This document shows, one piece after another, positions 27,148 through 34,899 of a stretch of 62,675 bases of DNA. Source of the stretch: Bacteroidota bacterium (lineage in GTDB: Bacteria; Bacteroidota; Ignavibacteria; Ignavibacteriales; Ignavibacteriaceae); contig JAKBMG010000188.1 in the NCBI GenBank assembly GCA_021831685.1, forward strand, positions 1-62,675, given 5' to 3'. A program made the position numbers and the translations under genes. How positions within the stretch are numbered: the stretch's first letter is position 1; each line of letters begins with the position of its first letter. A model generated the notes under the pieces. That model was not told the DNA's origin, ran no database searches, and saw only the letters and a program-made list of their open reading frames with translations.

Positions 27148-27690
27148 ATGTTATCAATAACTGATGTTGAATTGACGCCAAATCCCCATGCATTAAAATT
27201 TGTTTTGAATGAAAAAATATTGAACTTTGAAACACGGCAATTTCATAATAAACAAGAAGCCGAAAACGATCCTTTAGTAAGCGGAATTTTTGAAATCGAA
27301 GGAGTTGTTTCAGTTTTTTATATGGATAAATTTATAACAATTGAAAAAGACAAACAGGCAAGCTGGGTACAAATTCAGAAACCATTTATAAATTTCATAA
27401 AGATGTTTGATAAGTCTTTAATCCCAGCTGAGAAAGAGGTTCACTCAAATGATGAGAATGCGGGAGAACTTTTAAAACAGATAAATATAATTTTAGACGA
27501 AAGAGTTAGACCAGCTTTGGCCGGGGACGGCGGCGGGCTCCAGGTTATCGGACTTGAGGGTTTCAAAGTTAAAATTCACTATCAGGGTGCTTGCGGAAGT
27601 TGTCCGTCAGCTATCAGCAGCACATTGACTGCAATAGAAGGTTTGCTTAAAAGAGATGTTCATCCGGATCTTGAAGTGGTAGCCGCATAA
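27148..27690 (+). CDS. nfuA: Nfu-type iron-sulfur cluster carrier
   Basis: A 180-residue protein with an N-terminal Nfu_N domain (VELTPNPHALKFVLNEKIL, then GIFEIEGVVSVFYMDKFITIEK) and a C-terminal NifU-like domain (RPALAGDGGGLQVIGLEGFKVKIHYQGACGSCPSAISSTL) holding the cluster-binding Cys149 and Cys152. It moves Fe-S clusters to target proteins. No isc or suf gene is adjacent. The symbol is given by analogy with other Nfu proteins. Confidence 0.88.
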   Translation: MLSITDVELTPNPHALKFVLNEKILNFETRQFHNKQEAENDPLVSGIFEIEGVVSVFYMDKFITIEKDKQASWVQIQKPFINFIKMFDKSLIPAEKEVHSNDENAGELLKQINIILDERVRPALAGDGGGLQVIGLEGFKVKIHYQGACGSCPSAISSTLTAIEGLLKRDVHPDLEVVAA

Positions 27691-27790
27691 ATATTTTATT
27701 TCTAATTTTCGCCGGGGAAGAGAATAAAAAATATTTTTTACCCTTTTTAATTTCTTTTTTTATAAATTTCCATCGTACAAACAAGCTCTT

Positions 27791-28309
27791 ATGATGGAAG
27801 AAAACAAAATCCTATATACTGCCTCCTTAAAAATATCCGGAATACAATTTAATGTCTTTACTTCACAAAAAGGTATAAGATATCTTTTTGTGAATAAGAA
27901 AGACTTCGCTCTTAAGAATGCCGTTGTCACAAAACTTCATCCGGACGATCCTTATATGTTCTACGTATTCAATCAACTTACAGAATACTTCAATCGCGAG
28001 AGGAAAAAGTTCTCGGTGCCGCTGGATATTCATGGAACGGAATTTCAAATAAAGGTTTGGCAGCAACTGATGCAAATACCATACGGAGCAACGATCTCCT
28101 ACCAAATGTTGGCAGAAAATATTGGTAATCCTAAAGCAGTTCGGGCAGTTGGCAAAGCTAATGGATCAAATCCGGTGTCAATTATTATCCCATGCCATCG
28201 AGTTATTAACTCAAACGGGAAGTTAGGTGGTTATTCTGGCGGATTGGATATAAAAGAAAAGTTACTTGAACTCGAAGGCGGGTTAAGTCTGAAGTTGTTT
28301 GAAAAATAA
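27791..28309 (+). CDS. ogt: Methylated-DNA--protein-cysteine methyltransferase
   Basis: A 172-residue suicide DNA-repair protein that removes O6-alkyl groups from guanine. The acceptor Cys135 lies in IIIPCHRVINSNGKLGGYSGG, preceded by the DNA-binding helix region YGATISYQMLAENIGNPKAVRAVG. The N-terminal domain is the short variable type. No Ada regulatory domain. Followed by a strong bidirectional terminator. Confidence 0.93.
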   Translation: MMEENKILYTASLKISGIQFNVFTSQKGIRYLFVNKKDFALKNAVVTKLHPDDPYMFYVFNQLTEYFNRERKKFSVPLDIHGTEFQIKVWQQLMQIPYGATISYQMLAENIGNPKAVRAVGKANGSNPVSIIIPCHRVINSNGKLGGYSGGLDIKEKLLELEGGLSLKLFEK

Positions 28310-28330
28310 TTTTCTTTTTATTCAAAAAAA

Positions 28331-28357
28331 AAGCGGTCTATTACCGCTTAATTTTTT
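28331..28357. terminator. Bidirectional terminator between ogt and the 54-aa gene
   Basis: AAGCGGT-CTATT-ACCGCTT has a 7-bp stem and is flanked by nine A on one side and eight T on the other, so it can terminate both the plus-strand ogt and the minus-strand small gene. Confidence 0.8.
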
Positions 28358-28522
28358 TTATTTTAATTCAGACACTTTGCTTATGTCGTCAAGCTTAACA
28401 AATCTTTCATTGAATTTGAAAGACCCTTTTGATGTTTTAACCGTTTTAATCAGTTTAACATTCACGCCGTCTACTTTCTTTTTAGCCTTTGCTTTATCGG
28501 CGAACGATTGCTGTTTTGCCAT
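28358..28522 (-). CDS. 54-aa basic protein, DUF4295-like
   Basis: A 54-residue protein with a textbook ribosome-binding site (AAGGAG about 8 nt before the ATG at 28522) and a terminator at its end. It is Lys-rich: MAKQQSFADKAKAKKK, then NVKLIKTVKTSKGSFKFNER and FVKLDDISKVSELK. The central block resembles the IKMVKSPKTGAYSFKEEIV segment of DUF4295, tiny Bacteroidota proteins usually encoded next to ribosomal protein genes rpmB/rpmG. That link is by eye and uncertain. The size, charge and conserved-looking core suggest an RNA- or ribosome-associated protein. Confidence 0.75.
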   Translation of the reverse strand: MAKQQSFADKAKAKKKVDGVNVKLIKTVKTSKGSFKFNERFVKLDDISKVSELK

Positions 28523-28644
28523 TTTTACACTCCTTGCATTTTTATGGCTTCAAATATAGCTAATACCATTTTTAAATAAAAGGAACAAAATTTATAAACA
28601 TAACAAAAAGTTTAATTTGATTTGGCGAATTTAGGCCACAACCA

Positions 28645-28740
28645 ATAACTCCTCTGTAAAACAAAAGGAATGTTGTGGAATTTCTAACCACCCTATCATT
28701 CCACGACTCCAATTTTCCTAGGCTTGCGTAACATCAGTTA
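28645..28740. repeat. Dispersed repeat with TTGCGTAACATCAGTTA end (copy 2)
   Basis: The right end is TTGCGTAACATCAGTTA (28724-28740). The left end (TAACTCCTCTGTAAAACAA..., from 28646) is an imperfect reverse complement of it, and both arms run inwards to GTGGAAT / ATTCCAC. So this is an approximately 95-bp element with degenerate terminal inverted repeats, related to the copies at 2571-2700 and 40847-40960. Confidence 0.6.
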
Positions 28741-28772
28741 CATACTAATTTAGGCAAAAATGTTACAAAACT

Positions 28773-29240
28773 TCAAATTAAATCAGCAAATTCAGCACCA
28801 GAAATATTCTTCAAATCAATTGGCGAAACGGATACTTGCATTCCTCTTACTCCGGCGCTCACATAAATTCTATCGAACAACTGACAAGTTTCTTCAATAA
28901 AAGTCGGAAAATTCTTCTTCATACCTATTGGAGAGCAGCCGCCTCTAATGTAACCGGTTATATTGAAAAGATCCTTTGTCTTTATCATTTCCACTTTTTT
29001 ATTACCACTGCATCCAGCAGCCTTTTTCAGATTCAATTCTGCCGTTACGGGTATGCAGAAGATATTTATGCCCGTTTTATCGCCCGTTGTTACAAGAGTT
29101 TTGAAAACAGATTCTCCCGCAACGCCAATCTTACGCGCAACTGTTTCACCGCTTAAATCTTCTTCTTCAACATCATACGTGTGAGCTGTGTAAAAAATAT
29201 TATTAGATTCTAAAATTCTAATTGCATTTGTTTTAGACAT
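28773..29240 (-). CDS. ybaK: Cys-tRNA(Pro)/Ala-tRNA deacylase, YbaK/EbsC family
   Basis: A 155-residue editing enzyme that removes mischarged amino acids from tRNA. Family features are TNAIRILESNNIFYTAHTYDVEEEDLSG, the key lysine in GESVFKTLVTTGDK, and the GYIRGGCSPIGMKK block close to the C-terminus. Cytosolic, single domain. It is separated from the ABC ATPase gene by about 60 bp on the same strand, with no sign of functional coupling. Confidence 0.92.
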   Translation of the reverse strand: MSKTNAIRILESNNIFYTAHTYDVEEEDLSGETVARKIGVAGESVFKTLVTTGDKTGINIFCIPVTAELNLKKAAGCSGNKKVEMIKTKDLFNITGYIRGGCSPIGMKKNFPTFIEETCQLFDRIYVSAGVRGMQVSVSPIDLKNISGAEFADLI

Positions 29241-29302
29241 TAGTAGTTCGTTTAAATATTCATATTAAAAAAATAAATCATGTTGTACAAATAAATGTAT
29301 AA

Positions 29303-30130
29303 TTATTCTATTGTACTGTTATTTTCTTCATCCTTCCATTTTGTTGCACTTAATTCTTCATAATTCAAACTGTAGTTCCCTGCTTTTATAAGAAATTTCG
29401 TATAGGGATGTTTTGGGTAAGAGAACAACTCTTGTGTGGAAGATTTTTCAACAATATTTCCTTTATATAAAATTATCATTTCATCGCAAAGCTTATTAAG
29501 AATAGAAAGATTATGCGCAATACAAATCATTGTGATTTTATATTCATGATTAATCTTCTTAAAAAGATTTAAAAGATTCAACTGCGATTCCGGGTCCTGT
29601 GCAGAAAAAGGCTCGTCAAGAATAAGTAATTCGGGATTAGTGGCAAGTATTCTTGCAAATGCTGCGCGCTGCTGTTCGCCTCCGCTTAGTTCATATCCTT
29701 TTTTCTTTCTTACTAATTCTGAAATGTTTAATGATTCGAATATCTTTTCCTTTTCGGATTCAACATTTTTAGTCTGATGACGGATTCTCAAAGTTTCCTC
29801 AACTATCGATTCAATCTGCCGAAGAGGGTTTAATATCTCTCCGTTGTTTTGAAAGAGAATCTGGACAGGATTTGTTTTTGTTCTTTTCCATTCTCCGGAA
29901 AAATTATAAATGATTTCCCCATTATACGATTTGTTTATGCCGGCTATTATTTTTGCAAGCGAAGTTTTACCGCTTCCCGATTCTCCCGCAATTCCTAAGA
30001 TTTTTCCTTTCTCTAAATTCAAACTGATATTATTTAAGATTATTTTTTTCGCTCCTCCTTTACTTAAATGAGTTGAATCGTCTACCGAGTAACAGATGTT
30101 TTCCAATTTTAATAAATAGTTCATTTCCAT
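29303..30130 (-). CDS. Peptide/nickel-type ABC transporter ATPase (OppF/DppF-like)
   Basis: A 275-residue ATPase with Walker A GESGSGKTSL, Q-loop in QILFQNNGEILNPLRQ, signature YELSGGEQQRAAFARIL and Walker B LLILDEPFSAQD, then the switch His in CIAHNLSILN. The 'ILNPLRQ' stretch is typical of DppF/OppF subunits. It overlaps the end of the upstream OppD-like gene by 10 bp, so the two are translationally linked. Together they would energise the permeases encoded on the opposite strand from 32629. Confidence 0.92.
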   Translation of the reverse strand: MEMNYLLKLENICYSVDDSTHLSKGGAKKIILNNISLNLEKGKILGIAGESGSGKTSLAKIIAGINKSYNGEIIYNFSGEWKRTKTNPVQILFQNNGEILNPLRQIESIVEETLRIRHQTKNVESEKEKIFESLNISELVRKKKGYELSGGEQQRAAFARILATNPELLILDEPFSAQDPESQLNLLNLFKKINHEYKITMICIAHNLSILNKLCDEMIILYKGNIVEKSSTQELFSYPKHPYTKFLIKAGNYSLNYEELSATKWKDEENNSTIE

Positions 30131-30888
30131 AAGGAATTACCTGCTGTCAGAAATTTGTTTAATGATGGATCTATACCAGCTTCAAAGAACTTTTGGGTAT
30201 CGACAAAAGAGGAAAGTTTTCCTTCTGAGATAAATGCAATTTTATCACTGATTTTTTGTGCAAACATTATATCATGTGTAACCAAAAGAGCGGCATGATC
30301 CTGTTCGCCGGTTAACTGGTTTTTTCGTGCCACGAATTCCTTTAGCTTGATGAGAAACAAATTTGAGATTGCCGAATCAATACCGGAAGTTGGCTCATCT
30401 AAAATTATAATTTGAGGATGAGCAAGCAGAGCAAGCACAAAGCTTATTCGCTGCGCCATTCCGCCGCTTACTTCATAAGGATAAAGTGAGAATAATTTGT
30501 GAGGGGCGGGCAGGATAAAATATTCCAGCAAATCATCTGCTTCGGAGATATCCTTCGCAATCCTTCGGAAGTAATAATCAAATTTCATTAAATGATCAAA
30601 GCTGTTTATGGAATCCTGGAAGACGTATTTTATTTTATTTCTTCTTATATCAAGCAGAGATGAGTAATTTAACGATAAAATATCTTCTTTATCGAAAACA
30701 ACACTGCCTTCAACAGAATAAAATCTACTGTCAAGCAAACCAGTTAAAGATTTAATCAGAGTAGATTTCCCGGTTCCGTTTGACCCAAGGATCGTAGAAA
30801 TGTTACCTGGCTCAAGAGCAAATTTTATTTCGCTTAAAAGGGTTCCCCTTTCATGAAGAATAATTTTTTTAATTTTTACGTCAAGCAT
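30121..30888 (-). CDS. Peptide/nickel-type ABC transporter ATPase (OppD/DppD-like)
   Basis: A 255-residue ATPase with Walker A GSNGTGKSTL, Q-loop FQDSINSFDHL, signature EVSGGMAQRISFVLALL, Walker B IIILDEPTSGID and His switch VTHDIMF. It is shorter than the approximately 330-residue OppD type, lacking the extra C-terminal oligopeptide-ABC segment. Its start lies about 75 bp from the divergent substrate-binding lipoprotein at 30964, so both transcripts share a short control region. Confidence 0.9.
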   Translation of the reverse strand: MLDVKIKKIILHERGTLLSEIKFALEPGNISTILGSNGTGKSTLIKSLTGLLDSRFYSVEGSVVFDKEDILSLNYSSLLDIRRNKIKYVFQDSINSFDHLMKFDYYFRRIAKDISEADDLLEYFILPAPHKLFSLYPYEVSGGMAQRISFVLALLAHPQIIILDEPTSGIDSAISNLFLIKLKEFVARKNQLTGEQDHAALLVTHDIMFAQKISDKIAFISEGKLSSFVDTQKFFEAGIDPSLNKFLTAGNSLWK

Positions 30889-30963
30889 TACTAATCATTT
30901 GTATTTATAAAACAAAATAATAAATTAAGATGAAAGATTTAACAATATTTGCAGCAAATAACA

Positions 30964-32622
30964 ATGAATATAAAACGAATTTCTTTTTTAATATTATTTT
31001 TATTAATTGCATTTTTATCTTCATGCAATAAGGAAAATTCTTCGAATTCAAACCGTGTAATTATCGGAATTTCATCCGATATTGAATCGACGAATCCTCT
31101 CTTTGCATTTACGCCGAATGAAGGCAATATTTCGGAGCTTCTTTATTTAAGTCTAGTTCAATTTGATTGGGATAAGCAGAAGGGAGAATTAATTCCAAAG
31201 CCGATGCTGGCAAAAGACTGGTACTGGAATGCCGATTCCTCATCAATTACGCTTGATTTGAGAAACGACGTTTACTGGTCAGACGGCGTTCAGTTTACCG
31301 CAAACGATGTTGTATATTCTTTTGATGTTTATTCAGATCCTGTCGTGCAAAGCAGCCTTTATGGAACCTTTAAGAATTTTTATACCGACACGTCTCTTCA
31401 CATAGATATAAATAAAACTTTTACGGTTGAAAGTCCTTTTAAGATAAAAATTAACTTTAAGAAAGGCTCTATACCAAACTTTGTCGATATCGGTCTTCCT
31501 TTGATTCCAGAACATGTCTTCAAAAATGTTGATAGAAAGAATTTAATTACCACTGAAAAAGATATGAAGCCCGTAACAGATGGCCCGTTTTATCTTTCTA
31601 ATTGGGAAAAGAATCAAGCAATTATTCTAAAGGCAAACAAAAAATCATTTTTACACAAATCTTCGGGACTTTCAGAACTGATTTTTAAAGTTGTTCCAGA
31701 CTACAGCTCAAGAATAATGCAGCTTAAAAGAGATGAGATTGATTTAACTGAAGACAGCGAAGCTGGCGATGTTGCTCAACTTAAAAATATATCAAGTCTG
31801 ATAATCTCACCGATAGATGGAAGAGATTATGACTATGCAGCATGGAATAATATTGATCCAGATGCATATAAAAGAAATAAAATAATTCCGAATAAAATAT
31901 TTGGCGATGAAAAAGTCCGGGAAGCTTTTACCTATGCCATTAACCGGCAGGAAATAGTCCATGATTTTTTAAATGACCTTGGCCAAGTTGCATCTGGACC
32001 GGTATCTCCGATTTTCAAAAATGCTTTAGATACTTTGCTAAAGCCGCTTCCTTATGATCCGGATGAAGCAAAAAGAATATTAGCTGCCGACGGATGGAAA
32101 GATGTAAATCAGGATGGCGTTTTAGAAAAAGGAAATCAAAAACTGTCGTTTACCTTTTATATACCCAGCGGAAACCCGCGTAGAAAATATGCAGCGACAA
32201 TAATTAAAAATGATTTAAGGAAAATTGGCGTTGATATAAAAATAGAGTCTCTTGAACCGCAAGTATTTTTCCAAAGAATGTTTGCTCATGAATTAAATGC
32301 ATGGATGGCAGGTTGGTCTGTACCGATTCCCCTTGATCTAAAATCTCCTTGGTATTCCGATTTGAAAAATACTCCATTAAATGTTTACGGTTATCAGAGC
32401 AAAGCTGCCGATGCATTATTAAATCTAATCGGGCACGAGAAATCCTCGCAACAAAGAGATCAACTTTATAAAAAATTTCAGGAATTAATTTACAAAGACA
32501 ATCCCGTAACATTTCTTTATTGGGTTGATAATATTGTCGCTTACAATAGGCGGATAAAAAACATTAGTATTACGCCGCTTGGAGCTGTTGAACATTGCTG
32601 GAATTGGTCAATAACTAAATAA
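30964..32622 (+). CDS. Peptide-type ABC transporter solute-binding lipoprotein
   Basis: A 552-residue SBP_bac_5 family protein. It is taken from ATG 30964, because the following MNIKRISFLILFLLIAFLSSC is a clean lipoprotein signal with Cys21. Family motifs are SDIESTNPLFAFTPNEGNISELLYLSLVQFD, WSDGVQFTANDVVYSFDVYSDP, and VREAFTYAINRQEIVHDFLNDLG, with the usual C-terminal lobe (PDEAKRILAADGWKDVNQDGVLEK). It binds peptides or similar ligands outside the inner membrane and delivers them to the permeases that follow. First gene of the operon that ends with the kinase and the sigma-54 activator. Confidence 0.92.
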   Translation: MNIKRISFLILFLLIAFLSSCNKENSSNSNRVIIGISSDIESTNPLFAFTPNEGNISELLYLSLVQFDWDKQKGELIPKPMLAKDWYWNADSSSITLDLRNDVYWSDGVQFTANDVVYSFDVYSDPVVQSSLYGTFKNFYTDTSLHIDINKTFTVESPFKIKINFKKGSIPNFVDIGLPLIPEHVFKNVDRKNLITTEKDMKPVTDGPFYLSNWEKNQAIILKANKKSFLHKSSGLSELIFKVVPDYSSRIMQLKRDEIDLTEDSEAGDVAQLKNISSLIISPIDGRDYDYAAWNNIDPDAYKRNKIIPNKIFGDEKVREAFTYAINRQEIVHDFLNDLGQVASGPVSPIFKNALDTLLKPLPYDPDEAKRILAADGWKDVNQDGVLEKGNQKLSFTFYIPSGNPRRKYAATIIKNDLRKIGVDIKIESLEPQVFFQRMFAHELNAWMAGWSVPIPLDLKSPWYSDLKNTPLNVYGYQSKAADALLNLIGHEKSSQQRDQLYKKFQELIYKDNPVTFLYWVDNIVAYNRRIKNISITPLGAVEHCWNWSITK

Positions 32623-32628
32623 TAGTGT

Positions 32629-33615
32629 ATGAAGAAAGAAATTCTACAACTGTTATTTAGGAGAATTTTTACCTCGATCATTATCATGTTTTTATTGATC
32701 AGCTTTCTTTTCTTTTTGCTGAGAATATCTCCGGGCGACCCCTCGTTGAAATTTATTTCTCCCGATTTAAGTCCGAAGCTTGCTGCAAAAATCAGGGACT
32801 CCTTTAACTTAAACAGCTCTCTTGTTGATCAGTATAAAGCATTCTTAATAAATTTAGTTCGAGGGAACTTTGGAATTTCTTATACATACCGGATGCCGGT
32901 TTTATCTGTCATAAAAGATTATCTTCCTTTTACTTTAATTTTTTCAAGCATAAGCTTTCTAATTCAAATTATTGCCGGTTTCTTTTTAGCGCTGTTTTCT
33001 GTTAAAAAAATAAATGGAGCATTTGACAAAACAATTTCAAAGCTAAGTCTTATAGCTTATGCTATTCCGTCTTTTGTGCTTGGAGTTTCTTTAATACTTG
33101 TTTTCTCATCGGCATTAAATTTATTTCCTTCATCCGGATTATCTTCGTTCGACTTCAGTTCATTTTCATTTTTTCAAAGACTTTCTGATTATGCATTTCA
33201 TCTCGTTCTTCCGTTGATAACTTTATCTTTAAGCGGTGTAGCGGTCTATTATAAATATCTCCGCGAAAATTTAGAGGATGTTTATAATAAAACTTTTGTG
33301 CTAAATCTTCGGGCGCATGGATTTACCGAAAAAGAAATTACAAGAAAACATGTTATACCGAATGCCATCAATCCACTAATCTCAGTCGCCGGTGTTGAAC
33401 TTGGAATATTGTTTGGCGGTGCTCTTGTAACGGAAGTAATTTTTGGTTTACCCGGAATGGGGCGTTTGACTGTCAACGCTATTCTTTCTCGCGATTATCC
33501 TCTTGTAATTGGATGTACATTTATTTCCGGTGTGCTCGTTATTCTTTCGAATCTTGCCGCTGATTTAATAAAAGTTAGAGTTGATAAACGCCTCTTAAAA
33601 AGTACGCTTAATTAA
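32629..33615 (+). CDS. Peptide-type ABC transporter permease (DppB-like)
   Basis: A 328-residue inner-membrane protein with six hydrophobic helices. The start (LLFRRIFTSIIIMFLLISFLFFLLRISPGDP) and the coupling-helix EAA region (LNLRAHGFTEKEITRKHVIPNAINPLISV) are those of DppB/OppB. It ends immediately before the second permease (TAA 33613-33615, ATG 33616), so the order SBP-DppB-DppC is conventional. Confidence 0.93.
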   Translation: MKKEILQLLFRRIFTSIIIMFLLISFLFFLLRISPGDPSLKFISPDLSPKLAAKIRDSFNLNSSLVDQYKAFLINLVRGNFGISYTYRMPVLSVIKDYLPFTLIFSSISFLIQIIAGFFLALFSVKKINGAFDKTISKLSLIAYAIPSFVLGVSLILVFSSALNLFPSSGLSSFDFSSFSFFQRLSDYAFHLVLPLITLSLSGVAVYYKYLRENLEDVYNKTFVLNLRAHGFTEKEITRKHVIPNAINPLISVAGVELGILFGGALVTEVIFGLPGMGRLTVNAILSRDYPLVIGCTFISGVLVILSNLAADLIKVRVDKRLLKSTLN

Positions 33616-34899
33616 ATGACGTCAAAATTAAAAATATGGCATCTAATAATTGCGATATGTATTGCTTTGCTTCTCCTTAATTACGGTTTGGTAATAAAAA
33701 CCTATTCCTTAATAATAATTTACTTGCAAATTATTCCCGAAAACTATCCAAGGGCAATTTCTCAAATAGGGTTTTCACTTATCGATTCCTGTGCATCGGC
33801 AATTTTGGTAGTTATCATTCCGATTTTTGTTTATCTCTTACGAAAGAGGGTAAAAATATTTTATGTGTCTTTAAATTTTACTTCAGCGGCTATAATCATC
33901 CTGATTTCATTTTTCATTTTTGCACCTTTTGCGGCAAGCAGCAACCCAAACTTTCAGCAAAACATCAGCGAAACAAAATTACTTCCCCCCTTTAGTTCTG
34001 TAGAAGTTATTCACTTAAAAAGGAATGAGAAGCCGGAACAAAATCTCATTGGCAAATTTTTTAATCTAAAAAAAGAGGTAGTTAAAAACACATTTGATGA
34101 AAGTATTATTTTTGCTGATAGTATAGTCATTACTAAAGTGGCTACTATTTATCAAAAAGGCAACCAGGTTATCTTACCAAAAGATACAATATTATTTTCT
34201 TATGGGAAGCCGGTGATTACAAAAAAACTTTTTCTATTCGGAACAGATGAATTTGGAAGAGACATATATTCAAGATTAGTATACGGTGCACGAATTTCTT
34301 TATTTGTTGGTTTAGGCTCTGTTACAATTTCTTTGCTGCTTGGTTTATCATTGGGTTTCTTAGCGGGTTACCCGGGGGGATTTGTCGACACAATCATTAG
34401 CAGGGTGACAGATATGTTTCTTTCTTTTCCTGCGATATTTCTTGTAATATTAATTTTAGCGTTATTTGGAAATTCTCTTTTCACCGTTATTATTGTGCTT
34501 GGATTTTCGGGATGGATGAGCTTATTCAAAATTGTTCGAAGCGAAGTTGTTTCACTAAAGCAAAAAGATTTCTTTATATCCGCAAAAATGTCGGGACTTT
34601 CGGGATATCGACTCCTGACGAAAGAAGTATTGCCGCTAATTTTGGCTCCCGTTGTTGTTAACCTTGTGTTTCAATACGGTAGCGTAATTCTTGCGGAGGC
34701 AGCGTTAAGCTTTTTAGGATTGGGAACGGGAAGCTCTTATCCGTCGTGGGGCGCAATGATCGAAGCAGGACAAAATTATTTAACGGAAGCATGGTGGATG
34801 ATTGTTCCGCCGGGCTTATGTTTATTTGTAACACTCTACGCTGCCAATAATCTTGGCAAAGAAATAAATTTAATTTTTAATCCGCGGTTAAAAGGATGA
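33616..34899 (+). CDS. Peptide-type ABC transporter permease (DppC-like) with enlarged N-terminal region
   Basis: A 427-residue permease, about 130 residues longer than ordinary DppC (roughly 300). The C-terminal part (residues about 205-425) is standard: FGTDEFGRDIYSRLVYGARISLFVGLGSV, EAA loop AKMSGLSGYRLLTKEVLPLILAPVV, and ALSFLGLGTGSSYPSWGAMI. The N-terminal part holds two or three extra helices and then a hydrophilic stretch (about 115-200) predicted to be outside the membrane. The gene overlaps the kinase gene by 4 bp (ATGA), so translation is coupled to a signalling protein. Confidence 0.88.
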   Translation: MTSKLKIWHLIIAICIALLLLNYGLVIKTYSLIIIYLQIIPENYPRAISQIGFSLIDSCASAILVVIIPIFVYLLRKRVKIFYVSLNFTSAAIIILISFFIFAPFAASSNPNFQQNISETKLLPPFSSVEVIHLKRNEKPEQNLIGKFFNLKKEVVKNTFDESIIFADSIVITKVATIYQKGNQVILPKDTILFSYGKPVITKKLFLFGTDEFGRDIYSRLVYGARISLFVGLGSVTISLLLGLSLGFLAGYPGGFVDTIISRVTDMFLSFPAIFLVILILALFGNSLFTVIIVLGFSGWMSLFKIVRSEVVSLKQKDFFISAKMSGLSGYRLLTKEVLPLILAPVVVNLVFQYGSVILAEAALSFLGLGTGSSYPSWGAMIEAGQNYLTEAWWMIVPPGLCLFVTLYAANNLGKEINLIFNPRLKG

